A DNA stretch of 64,000 bases from contig NW_027526693.1 of assembly GCF_052857255.1 (NCBI RefSeq), positions 1 to 64,000 of the forward strand. The letters are read 5' to 3'. The notes under the pieces are model-generated. The model saw only the letters and a list, made by a program, of their open reading frames with translations. It made no database searches and was not told where the DNA came from. The stretch is from Amblyomma americanum (taxonomy: Eukaryota; Arthropoda; Arachnida; Ixodida; Ixodidae). The first letter of the stretch is position 1; each line of letters opens with the position of its first letter. The position numbers were made by a program, and so were the translations under genes. Positions 23,931-34,040 of the stretch are shown here, piece by piece.

Positions 23931-25217
23931 CTATGGTTGAGAAATCCGAGCAGCAGCAACTGCCTGCCCTAAAATATTTTCTTTCGGCTTCAAGCCAATG
24001 TGTTGCTTCTTTGACTTCTGCTGAGGATGTGAAGGGTTAGACATGGGGGATCCGCTGCGTTTGAGGATTCGCGTATCCAAATCCACCATCTCTGCATCAT
24101 GAATAATTTGAGCATTATCTGAATTAGTGGACCAAGGAAGGGGAGAAACAGCAGTAAGTTGTTCTTGAGGCTGAGACTGCTCAGGCAAGGAGTGTTGGGT
24201 CACTAATGAAGGCAAGGCTGGCATGGCAGAAGTCATTCCAATTTGCATGACCTGGGTAATCTGCGTTTGCCAGAGCATTAGATATGCATTCTGTGACAGT
24301 GGACACTATCCTGTCAACAATCTTAGCCATAGATGTCAACCATCTTAGCACCACAGCAGTCATTATTGCCTGAGATATAGACAAATCAAGTGTCACTCCT
24401 GAACGGGCTGACACACCTGCATAACCGTGAGCTCTCTCTTTAATTTCTGATATTGCCTCGCACCGCAAACAGCGTTTGCTGTCGGTTATGTCTAGAATTC
24501 GCAATTCATGACCCCGAAAATGACAATTCATAGAATTTGCAGTTTGAGATCAACCACAAAGGAAGCACTTCTTGTTTTGATAAGAGCACAAATTTGCTGG
24601 ATGGTCATTGCCGCATTTGCAACAGCGCAAGTTGGACAAGCAGCCACGAGCACTAAGGCTATATAGCCAGCAATTACTCCACTGCAGTGGCTTAGACGGA
24701 AGAGGATCTACACGGAAGATTAGGGACCATGCTTTTATTTCTGAGGCGCAGGCAGTACTCTCAAAAGTGGCAATAACCGTTTCCGTTGGCACCCGCTCAT
24801 TGTTCACCTCCCGGCTACAGCGATACACAGCAACAACACCCGCTGCAGAGAGAAGGTCGAGGGTCTCAACTGGAGACAAGCAAGAGTCCACACCGCGAAC
24901 CAAACCTTTTGTACAGGCCAGATGATACAGACCCAAAAGATGAGCAGTTTAGACCCTTTACGCACGACAGGTCTGGTGAACGGCACAGAATCCCGCCACG
25001 TCCTTACCTCAGTGATTGCCTCATACAGGGAAGTGGCCGCCTGGACAGCAGTTCGAACAGGCCCTGGTTTTTTATTTTTGATAGAACCACCATCCTTTGG
25101 CACCAGCACCACAGGAATGCTGCGGCCGCCGGAGCGTTGAAAAGCTTCCAGAGGCATCTCATGAGGTGGTAGGGAAGACGACCAAGGCGACCCCTCTGGC
25201 CGGGACACTGCGTACAT
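23931..25217 (-). pseudogene. I-A ORF1: nucleic-acid-binding Gag-like protein
   Basis: Minus-strand frames from ATG at about 25217 (MYAVSRPEGSPWSSSLPPHE) lead through a region with RVPTETVIATFESTACASEI to Cys-rich CCKCGNDHPANLCSYQNKKC (about 24550-24620). This matches the CCHC knuckle cluster found at the end of ORF1 in I-like LINEs. The frame changes near 24900 and again near 24530. RNA chaperone function is inferred from the family. Confidence 0.75.
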
Positions 25218-25495
25218 CTTACGTGTGATTTAGAAACTCACAGCGTCCGTTATCCATACAAGAAGAAAGGTGCAAAGGCACAGAGGAAAAAGGAAAACAA
25301 GACCAGCCGCCCAATACTTAGCCAATCCTTCGTCTTCTTCGTCTTACTTCAAGGAATCTCGAATGCCTAGCCTTTAATGTCACTAGCTTGTCCTCTTCTC
25401 TCTGCTCCTCCGATCTTTACGTCAACTTTGTTGTCCTGGCATCAAATTTAATACATTATATTGTGTTAAAAAAACAGTCTGGCTTAAGAAAGGGT

Positions 25496-25498
<3 letters not shown>

Positions 25499-25533
<35 letters not shown>
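25499..25533. repeat. (TA)17 microsatellite
   Basis: An uninterrupted TA run next to the 3' side of LINE L-B. It may be that LINE's 3' tail microsatellite. Confidence 0.95.
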
Positions 25534-25537
<4 letters not shown>

Positions 25538-25539
25538 CC

Positions 25540-26689
25540 TCGAATGCCCCTAGCTAGGGCTTTTACACGAGGGGTGGGCATCTTCAGTGAAAGATGGCGT
25601 GTTCAATGGCAGTCCTGAAATTGTCTGCAGTGACGTGGCGCACAATTTCTTCGGGCAGATCATAGCAGTCCTTCGCCGTTTGTACGGAGAAAGAATGAAA
25701 ATGCGACAATTGCGTGCATGCGCAGGGTATACAGATTTTGAGTAGTTTGAACGAGAAGAGTGGCTACGTGCTTTTGAAATGATGGTGCATTCAAGTCGAA
25801 AATGATAAAATTTAATATAGAGAATAAGCCTGATAATTTGGCGCCTGGTTTCAAGGTTCGGAAGATCTGTATTAAGTTTGAGCGAACTGACACTGGTGTA
25901 ATATGAATGATCATTGTAGATAAAAAGAGCAGCGCGGTTCTGGACTGATTCGAGGTTGTTAGAACGGTTAATCTGCTGAGGGACCCAAACTGTGCATGCA
26001 TTTTCCAGTATAGGTCTAACAAGAGATTTATAAGCAAGCATCTTTACAGAAGGGAAGGCGAATTTCAGGTTTCTGCGTAGAAAGCCAATGGTGCGGTTAG
26101 CATCGTTAGTAATTCTTGTAATATGAGAGGACCACGAAAGGTTGTGTGTAAAAATAACGCCAACGTATTTGTACGATGGCACAGGTGATATTTCTGATTT
26201 ACCAAGAATATAGCTGGATGTTACCTATGAGTGGCGATGGCGAAAAAATATGATTGAAGTATTTTTAATGTTATGTTATATAAACCAACTTTCGCACCAC
26301 TTCTCTACAGTGTTCAAGTTACGTTGTAAAGTGAGGACGTCCGAGTTATTTATAATGGGCCTGTAAATAACACAATCATCAGCAAACTGTAGTATGGTAG
26401 AAGAAATTCCGTCAGGAAGGTCGTTAATATACATTAACAAAAGGAGCTGACCAAGAATGGAACTTTGTGGCGTACCGGAGGTCACTGGGGAAATAGGGGT
26501 AGAGTGATTATTTGCGAAAACAAACTGATGACGGCCAGTTAGGAAGTTACATAACGAAGCATAAACTAAGGGATGAATATTTAAGAGTGAAAGCTTCAAA
26601 AAGAGTCTATTGTGGGCACCTTGTCATATGCTTTTTTTAAATCTAAGAACACGGAGTCTACCAGTATATTCAGGTGTAACTGCGAGCTT
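25540..26689 (-). mobile_element. LINE L-B, CR1/L2-like, 3' part
   Basis: Minus-strand RT: SVFLDLKKAYDKV (about 26605-26665), LTGRHQFVFANN, VTSGTPQSSILGQ, then FADD intact (about 26362-26373), YVGVIFTHNLSWSSHI and SLVRPILENACTVW, with the frame closing near 25550. The upstream end at 26689 is cut by the LTR of Ty3-D and continues at 31713. It is the same broad type as L-A but clearly a different lineage. Confidence 0.85.
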
Positions 26690-26693
26690 ATAT
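26690..26693. repeat. Target-site duplication ATAT of Ty3-D, left
   Basis: ATAT directly before the LTR start TGCCACAG, matched at 31709-31712. Confidence 0.75.
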
Positions 26694-26874
26694 TGCCACA
26701 GTACCAAGCAATACAGTGGCACCATACCGCGGCCGAGCTGTTTTAGATGGTACTTGCCATGCCTTGCGCACTCGAGGGGCTAGGGGATTCGTCTTCTTCC
26801 TCGGTCGAGCTCCCTGCTGTCTTGCACTCCCAGCACGTCTAATTAAACCTGGTTTGAGTGCTTTGTCGGTGACA
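26694..26874 (+). repeat. 5' LTR of Ty3-D
   Basis: TGCCACAG..GTCGGTGACA, 181 bp, closely alike to 31525-31708. Confidence 0.93.
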
Positions 26875-26878
26875 TATA

Positions 26879-26894
26879 TGGTGGAGCCACTGGG
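26879..26894 (+). promoter_or_regulatory. Primer-binding site of Ty3-D
   Basis: TGGTGGAGCCACTGGG four bases after the LTR end. It differs from the Ty3-A site at a few bases and starts with TGG as expected. Confidence 0.6.
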
Positions 26895-26903
26895 TAACGG
26901 TCC

Positions 26904-28270
26904 ATGTACGCTGACCTCGAGGACACTCTTGACGTCAGTTCTCAACGCGTGGCTACAACACCAGTCCACAAGGCAAACCGCCGCCTGCGAGGCCTACAAC
27001 CAGAGTTCGGCCAACTAGCAAGACCAGCAAGGGCCATGACGTCCGCTACGGCTAGCCAGACAAGTCAGCATTCCGGGAATGCCCGCCGTTCGTCCTTCAC
27101 ACGCCTCGGTCGCCCCCATCATTCCACGGTGAGAGGCTCGAGGACGTCGAAGACTGGTTGGCCAGCTTTGACCGAGTGGCGGGTTTCAATGAGTGGGACG
27201 GCGAGCGCAAGCTGCGCAACGTCTACTTTGCGCTGCAGGACTCGGCCAAAATATGGTTTGAGAACCACGAAGCTTCCTTTACCACCTGGGAGGCTTTTCG
27301 TCGAGAGCTGATAGCGACATTTACCAGCAGCGAAAGAAAAGAGGAGGTTGAAATCGCCCTGCGCTCAAGATAAAAGCAGCCGAATGAGAGCGTCGCGATG
27401 TTCATAGAGGACATGACGCCACTGTTCAATCGGGCCGACCCTGCTATGCCAGAAGCCCAGAAGGTACGTCAATTAATGCGTGGCATAAAAGAGCAGCTAT
27501 TTGAAGGACTGGTCCGTGACCCGCCACGAACAGTGTCCGACTTCACCAAAGAGGCAACGGGTATCGAGCGCTCTCTGTAGGAAAGGGGCGCCCACTACGG
27601 ACGTCAGGCTACTGTAGCAGCCGCTTCCCAGTACACGCCTACGTCACTGCCCGCCGAGGATCTTCGGGAGCTTGTAAGAAGCCTTGTGCGCGAGAACTGG
27701 CGAAACTTGGATTTGAAGCTCCACAGGTCAGCGTCGCTGCCATAACGGACGTGGTCCGCGAAGAAATCCGAAGAGTTTTGCAGCCACCCCGAGCTCCACA
27801 CCCGGCGCCCTCCGTTATGACGTGCAGCGAGGCGCTACCAAGTCCCGGGCCAGCGATGCGAGCCTTTTCCCCCGTCGCTCCTGTGCCATACCTGAAGGAG
27901 CCAGTTGCAACTGTATCCTCCGTGCCGCAGGAGTTCAGACCCCCCGTGAGCAAAGCGCACGTTTGGCGTACGCCAAACACTCGGCCGCTCTGTTACCACT
28001 GCGGGGAGCCCGGCCGCATCCTCCGCCACTGCCCCTACCGCATAATGGGTTTAAGGGGGTTTTCACCTAACGCACCTCGACCAATCTACGGTGAAAGACC
28101 ACGGGATATCGAACAGTACTTGGCTGATAACGTGCAATCTTCGACCTTGCAGCGACGCCAGTCCCGATCGCCATCCCCAAGGCGGTTCTCTTCGCCCGCC
28201 CGTCATCCTGTGTCCAGTTCAGAGGCACGTCCCCACGCCGGGAAAACTGAGGACCTCGTCCTCCGGTGGT
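26904..28270 (+). pseudogene. Ty3-D Gag, with stops and frame changes
   Basis: The plus strand encodes a Gag core. ASFDRVAGFNEWDGERKLRN through IWFENHEASFTTWEAFRREL lies at about 27158-27370. A TAA then follows the Arg-Ser-Arg end, and the frame resumes as MFIEDMTPLFNRADPAMPEA with GIKEQLFEGLVRDPPRTVSD to a stop at about 27580. The nucleocapsid part has CYHCGEPGRILRHC at 27991-28032, where Arg replaces the expected zinc-binding His. The same His-to-Arg change is seen in Ty3-A. Confidence 0.85.
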
Positions 28271-28389
28271 AGGGCTGCCGCTAAGGACCGAGTCAAGAGC
28301 CTCCACTCGACGATTCGCCTCTACGCTCCGACCGACGACGACCTGAACCGACGACCTCGACGACGCGCTGCGACCGAGGGGCCTCCGCC

Positions 28390-29295
28390 GAAATACCGGT
28401 ATCTGCCGACAACCACCAAGTTACCGCACTCGTGGATACCGGCGCCAATTTTTCTGTAATGAGCAGACGGTTAGCCACGGCCTTGAGGAAGGTTCTGACC
28501 CCTTGGTCTGGGCCGCAGATCCGGACAGCTGGTGGTCACGTGGTAACTCCGATCGGTGTCTGCACTTCGCGAATCCAGATCCGCGGTGTTACTTTCCCTT
28601 GTTGCTTTGCTGTGTTACCAGAGTGCTCCAAAGACCTCATAATCGGTTTGAATTTCCTTCAGGAGTACGGCGCCGTTATCAACCTCCTGGAGCTAATATT
28701 GTCGCTTTCCACTCAAGGCCTTGTCGACGACGATACCGAGCCGCGCAGGGCTAAGTTATGCGTCTGTGACGACCACGTATTGACCCCGTCCAGAGCCAGC
28801 ATGCTTGTTACCGTCGAGTGTGATAACAGCCTCAGTACTCGTGGCATCGCTGAAACCAACATCTCCCTGCTCCTGGGTCGGCAAGTCTGTGTAGCTCGCG
28901 GAATTATTCAACTGAACAGTGGGCGAACCGAACTTTTAGTGAACAATTTTGGTTCTGAACTCCAGTGTTTGCGTGGCAAAACAGCTATAGCGTATTTCGA
29001 AGAGGTTAGCGAATTCACGGGACAGCACTGGCTGTCCGAAATCCCAGCATCAGTGGAGGCACCGACCACTCCCATTAAAACCGACGTGAACCCGAACCTC
29101 CCGTCTAATCAGAAACGCTGCCTCGAGAGCATTATCAAAGCTTTCCGCGACTGTTTTGCCTCGACCTCCAAGGTTGGGCAGACTCCGCTCATAAAGCATC
29201 GCATTATAGTTGAGGCAAACCAGCGACCGTTGTGCCAGCCGCCTTATCGGACCTCTTCGAAGGAACGGGATGCCATTCGCCGACAAGTTCAATAA
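28390..29295 (+). pseudogene. Ty3-D protease and linker to RT
   Basis: This is one of the longest open frames in the window. TALVDTGANFSVMSRRLATA carries the intact retropepsin triplet DTG at 28435-28443, and DLIIGLNFLQEYGAVI is the conserved downstream protease block (about 28630-28680). The frame continues through a linker to the RT start (KHRIIVEANQRPLCQPPYRT) and closes with a stop at 29293-29295 inside a region normally read through. The protease appears intact over its catalytic core. Confidence 0.9.
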
Positions 29296-30240
29296 ATGCT
29301 CCAAGACGACGTGATACAACCGTCGGCGAGCCCGTGGGCATCGCCTGTTGTTCTAGTGGCGAAGAAAGATGGAATCCTGCGGTTCTGTGCTGATTACAGG
29401 CGTCTAAACAAAGTCATCAAAAAAAGACGTTTATCCTCTGCCATGCATTATTGACTCCCTGGACCGGTTAGACCACGTCACGTACTTCTCGTCACTATAT
29501 TTACGCAGTGGCTATTGGCAAATCGAGGTGGACGAACGCGACCGGGAAAAGACCGCCTTTATTACACCGGATGGTCTGTACGAATTCCGGGTGCTTCCTT
29601 TCGGCCTGTGCTCAGCTCCTGCTACCTTTCAGCGGATGATGGACACCGTGCTTGCTGATCTAAAATGGCAGTCCTGCCTAGTGTACCTAGATGATGTAGT
29701 CATCTTCTCCGCCACGTTCGAAGAGCACCTGAGGCACCTGCTCGCTGTGTTCGCAGCAATTCGTTTCGCCGGTCTTTCCCTCAAGCCCGAAAAGTGTGAC
29801 TTCACCTTCCAGGAGTTGAAGTTTCTCGGCCACATCGTGAGCGCTAAGGGAGTCAGCCCTGACCCCGATAAGACAGGCGCCGTCGCTGCTTTTCCCGTGC
29901 CAACCGATAAGCGCAGTGTGCGCCACTTTCTGTGTCTCTGCGTCTATTATCGGCGTTTTGTGCCGAATTTCTCCCAGATCGCTTTGTTGGCTGGCGAACC
30001 TCAAAGATCCCTCGGGACGGCTTGCACGCTGGAGCCTTCGCCTTCAACAGTTCGATGTCACCATCGTTTAAAAGTCCGGTAGGAAGCACAGTAACGCCGA
30101 CTGTCTGTCTCGTGCACCTATCGAGGATAACCGAGCTGATCCCGACGACGATACTATTTTTCTCGGCGCCATCTCCACGTCCGTCCTCACTCAACACCAA
30201 AGGAGCAACAGTGAACTACGGCCTCTCATTGAGTATCCTG
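29296..30240 (+). pseudogene. Ty3-D reverse transcriptase; RNase H mostly deleted
   Basis: RT reads [40 protein letters not shown] (to about 29420, then a frame change), YWQIEVDERDREKTAF, PFGLCSAPATFQRMM and CLVYLDDVVIF, with the catalytic YLDD intact (about 29684-29695), and [14 protein letters not shown]. After VPNFSQIA (about 29985) the sequence jumps directly to [20 protein letters not shown], which normally follows RNase H. Roughly 130-150 codons are therefore missing at about 29990. A TAA in TIV*KSGRKH (about 30060) follows. Confidence 0.9.
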
Positions 30241-31330
30241 AGGGAAGCGTTGCGTCGCTCCCGCGAGTCTTCTCACGTGGACTGTCATCATTCTGTTTGC
30301 ACGATGGCGTTCTGTATAAGAAAAACTACAACCCGACGGAAGCTGCCTATGTGCTCGTCGTACCTGCGGCCTTGCGCGACGAAGTCCTGCAGGCATGCCA
30401 TGATGACCCATCTTCTGGTCACCTGGGTTTTTCCCGCACTTTGGCACGGATACGCCAAAAGTACTGCTGCCATTGTCCAGCGTTACGTCAGAACTTTCCG
30501 CGAGTGCCAACGTCGCAAGACGCCGCCGACTAAGCCAGCCGGACTACTGCAGCCTATTGATGCGCCACAAGTCCCCTTCCACCAAGTCGGCATGGACTTA
30601 CTCGGCCCATTTCCGCAGTCCTCGCTGGGTAACCGCTACATTGTGGTCGCCACCACCTACCTCAGCCGGTAGTGTGAAACTAAAGCTCTCCCTCGTGGTA
30701 CCACTGAAGAAGTTGCGAACTTTTTCGTTCAAAATATTGTGCTTCTTCACGGTGCACCCATCATCGTTGTAACTGACAGGGGAACGGCGTTCACCTCGGC
30801 CCTTACGCAGGAAGTTATGCGCCTGAGCGGCACAAGCCACCGCAAAACAACAGCTTACCACCCTCAAACAAACGGACTCACCGAGCGGCCCAACAAGACG
30901 ATCGTCGACATGATTTCCATGTATGTTGACGCAGACTACCGCAACTAGGACGCCATACTTCCTTACGTCACATTTGCCTATAACATTGCTCTACAAGAAA
31001 CGACACGATTCACTCCATTTCGTTTAGTGCATGGTCGCGAAGCCACAACCATGCTGGACGCCATGTTGCTTCCGTCTAGTAGTACGTTATCTGTTATGGG
31101 TGCTGCCCAATTCGTTCGTCACGCCGAGGCCGCCCGCCAACTCGCCCGACAGCGCATCCGACACCAGCAAGCCCTCGCCGCTATAACCTCCGCCACCGAG
31201 CTGTTACCAGCCGAGCGAACACGTCTGGGTTTGGAGCCCAATCCACATGCGTGGGCGCACCGAAAAGCTTCTGCGCCGATATTTTGGCCCCTACGAGGTA
31301 CTCTGCCAAGTCAGTGAGGTGAACTATGAA
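30241..31330 (+). pseudogene. Ty3-D integrase, triad intact but with stops
   Basis: The N-terminal zinc segment (CHDDPSSGHLGFSRTLARIR then TFRECQRRKTPP) has lost one of its two Cys (Phe). The core keeps all three catalytic residues: D in VGMDLLGPF (about 30590), D in VTDRGTAF (about 30775) and E in NGLTERPNKT (about 30885). Stops interrupt it after YLSR (about 30671) and YRN (about 30947), and a frame change lies near 30500. The C-terminal part (FTPFRLVHGREATTMLDAML) runs to about 31240 before decaying. Confidence 0.9.
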
Positions 31331-31510
31331 GTTCCCCCCTGGGAACAGTCGCTCCTCTAGACGGCCGACCCCCGAAGTCCTCCATGTCGCACGGATGAAG
31401 CGTTATCACGCCCGCTAGCGCTTCAGGCGTGTCTACACCAGCCGCCGGAACATTCGCCGTCCCTTGCCTTCCTGCTTCTCATTGTTGCGGCACCGAGTCG
31501 TTGCTCTTCA

Positions 31511-31524
31511 GAGAGGGGGAGTAA
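31511..31524 (+). promoter_or_regulatory. Polypurine tract of Ty3-D
   Basis: GAGAGGGGGAGTAA directly before the 3' LTR start at 31525, the expected plus-strand primer position. Confidence 0.7.
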
Positions 31525-31708
31525 TGCCACAGTGCCAAGCAATCCAGTGGCACCATGCCGCGGCCTAACTGTTTTAGATGGGACTTGCCATGCCTTGCGC
31601 ACTCGAGGGGGTAGAGGTCTTCTTCCTCGCTCGAGCTCCCTGCTGTCTTGCACTCCCAGCACGTCTAATTAAACTTGGTTTGAGTGCTTCGCCCGTTTGT
31701 CGGTGACA
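31525..31708 (+). repeat. 3' LTR of Ty3-D
   Basis: TGCCACAG..GTCGGTGACA, 184 bp. An 8-bp insertion (GCCCG-type) near the end distinguishes it from the 5' LTR. Confidence 0.93.
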
Positions 31709-31712
31709 ATAT
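31709..31712. repeat. Target-site duplication ATAT of Ty3-D, right
   Basis: ATAT directly after GTGACA, the partner of 26690-26693. Confidence 0.75.
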
Positions 31713-31865
31713 CATTAATCAAAAGAGCAAGGTGTGTGTCACAAGATAAATTTCAAAGAAAACCGTGTTGTCTGGGATGAAAATTTTTTTTAGAAATAAG
31801 GAAATTCATAATGTGAGAAAAGATGACATGCTCCATTAAATTATAACAAATGCTTCAAAGCCCTC
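31713..31865 (-). mobile_element. LINE L-B, upstream RT part after the Ty3-D insertion
   Basis: The minus strand encodes LMEHVIFSHIMNFLISKKNF, then PRQHGF, a TGA, and NLSCDTHLALLIND. This is the RT block that precedes the DSVFLD block found at 26660 on the other side of Ty3-D. With one ATAT copy taken away, the two parts meet in frame. The element is not recognisable beyond about 31865, so the copy is 5'-truncated. Confidence 0.8.
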
Positions 31866-32884
31866 AGGCTGCCTCTAAATCAAGAATATGTCAACACAAC
31901 TACAAAATCACGAAACATGCCTCCTGAAGCATCGTCAGTTGTGTAGAGAAAATCTGCAGTAGCGGGCCTCTCATGGCGGTAATGTGGGGCTGGTAGGAGG
32001 TTCACATGCTCCACATCAAAATTTCACGTACTGCAGACATAAATACACCCACAGTGCTCTACAGATTCATTTATTCGGCAAAATATTGAGGAAAAAAGGT
32101 CGGCCGTTGACGGCATACCTTTTTTATTGCATTTAGATGTCTAAGGCGCAGAGCACTCAAATATTTTTATTTCTTGTAATAATTTATTTTGGTGTTAACA
32201 CGCTAAAATTAGTCCTCATCATGAAGAAAAATAAAAACGCGAATTCCCACCCTTGTAATCAACATCAATACAGTAGCGAAATGACCGCTTAAAAGAAGTG
32301 TAAACTGAGAACTCTGATATATTGGACAATAAAAAATATTAGAGGCATTTCTTAGTGAACAATACCAATTTTTCAATGTTATCAAGCAACATGATAATTT
32401 GGCCTAAAAGTGGAACAAAGAAATAAATATAGAGATAAAATTTGAAACTTTGAAATCGGTCAGATTCGCGATTAGAAAGTGAAAATATCAGCTGTTCTAT
32501 AATTTAAACGCGATAGAATGTTTGCGAAGAACTGCCACGATTAAACAAAGCGAGAAATCCTCCAAAACAACTAGCACTATTTTAAGCACTATTTGCTTTC
32601 GTGGCTAAAATTTTCTTTGTTTTGTTAGCTCCACATCTTTTTCTCTTAAAATAGGAAATAGCTCATATTAATTTTTTACCTTGTTCTGCAGGCACAAGAG
32701 AAACCCACACATTTTTTTGCGGGCAGAGGGTGGCTGGTTCTGCTGCAGGGCACTTCCATGCACTCAAGTCAGTAACGCTAAATAAATGCAGGTTACCTAA
32801 TTTATTTCAGTGAGCTTCCCTAGGATGTAGCATGTCCCGCGTGTGGTTGTAGAACGCTACCTGTCATTCCAAACTCATACGGCG
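31866..32884. other. No gene recognised
   Basis: About 1 kb of AT-rich sequence without supported open frames, tRNA-like folds or clear repeats. Confidence 0.5.
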
Positions 32885-33157
32885 TTAAAGGGATGCTGAA
32901 GCACTTTTCGAAAAAAAATGAGTTCTCAACATCATTTTGTAGCTTTTTGTCCGCTGAAACAGAATATCTCATTCAAAAAGAGCGGAGATAAACGCAAAAA
33001 GTTGTTTTTAGAAGAAAACGTGCCCCATAGCCTCAGGGCGCCAAGCGAACGCGCTCTTGCCCGCGATTGGTCGGGACCGTCTTGACGTCATCCACGGGGA
33101 TCTCCGACCGGCACCGACGGCGTTGCTGCGTAGCGCGTTGCTTCAGCGGGCTTTTAA
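32885..33157. repeat. TTAA-bounded MITE candidate
   Basis: The left end is TTAAAGGGATGCTGAAGC (32885 on). The reverse complement of the right end (33140-33157) is TTAAAAGCCCGCTGAAGC, matching 14 of 18 bases. Both ends carry TTAA, the target of piggyBac-like elements. At 273 bp with no coding capacity it fits a non-autonomous element. The family is inferred. Confidence 0.5.
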
Positions 33158-33639
33158 GGACCACGTTTTAGAAATTATGGATAATTCAAGCAGTATTGAA
33201 CAGTTTGGACTTTAACCATGCATGCTCAGCCATCAGCAGCTTCAGAAAACGGCGGAACCAACGATCAACGCCGCGGAGTGCGCCGAAAGCGAAAGTCAAG
33301 TCGCGACTTCTTCAGGTGCTGGAAATCTCGACTGGATGGATGGGTGGAGGACAGCTTTTATTTCCACCGGAAATGGAGACCCCTTATTACTCACTGCCCC
33401 CGGCACGCAGGCGTGGAGGGCGGGGGCCGGAGCCTCCGTGACTAAAGGCTAACAAAGAGATTTTGTCTCTTCGCGGCATCAGCCGCCAGGCGGATTGGCT
33501 TGTTTCAGCCGAGCGGGTTCTTCGCTGCGCAGCAGGGCTTCCCAGCTTTCTCTGCTATCAATATCTTCGTCGACTCCGGTGTAGTCAGCGCATTCCCATA
33601 TTCTTTGTTTCCGGGTACTGTGGAAACGCCGGACTGTCG

Positions 33640-33790
33640 GAATCTGGACGAGCGCGCGCAAACCTATTCCGAAATCGTTGAGAACTACAAACTAAACAGA
33701 AAACTGTTGCCACCGCCTGATAAGAAGCTAAAAAATAGAGAAGCGACCGCATGGCGGCGCCTGCAAGCCAGAAATTTTGTTGCTCTCAGT
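33640..33790 (+). pseudogene. Possible C-terminal remnant of an I-like LINE ORF2
   Basis: The plus frame LDERAQTYSEIVENYKLNRK, LLPPPDKKLKNREATAWRRL, QARN resembles the segment between RNase H and the terminal Cys/His motif of I-like tick LINEs (HYRL..RRxxPPP..L, then WRxLQT). The following Cys/His motif is missing. Flanking frames from 33196 on show nothing recognisable. Confidence 0.4.
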
Positions 33791-34040
33791 GCTGCTCATC
33801 AAAACCAGTGTGCTGCGAGATATAGTTGCTGCTGTAGTGCATCGAGATAACGAGCAGAATTACTTGTGGCAGATATATGCCTACCGCTGATCGACAACTT
33901 TGCCGTTCTGGCTCAAGGACAAATTTGTATGAATTCTGACGCCATTGTCGATCGTCAGCCATGACCAAGCGATCATGAACGAAAATGTTTGCTTTGCTCA
34001 GGTATACTAGGCTTATATAATCGGTTTTTTGTTCAGTTAG

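Larger units (their letters stand above)
20280..25380 (-). mobile_element. LINE I-A, I-clade with RNase H, near full length
   Basis: A minus-strand non-LTR element with ORF1 (about 25217-23931) and ORF2 (endonuclease, RT, RNase H, C-terminal Cys/His region; about 23880-20290). The presence of an RNase H domain after RT puts it with I-like elements. The 3' end is placed near 20280 where the C-terminal frame ends in AT-rich sequence. The 5' end is somewhere between 25220 and 25400. Target duplications were not found. Confidence 0.85.
26694..31708 (+). mobile_element. Ty3/gypsy retrotransposon Ty3-D, complete ends, defective
   Basis: The 5.0-kb plus-strand element has LTRs at 26694-26874 and 31525-31708, a 4-bp duplication ATAT, a primer-binding site, a polypurine tract, gag, protease, RT and integrase. 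It sits in the RT gene of LINE L-B. By eye the LTRs differ at about 8-10 positions plus two indels, so this is among the younger insertions here. It is disabled by stops in gag and pol and by loss of most of RNase H. No env-like frame was seen. Confidence 0.93.
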
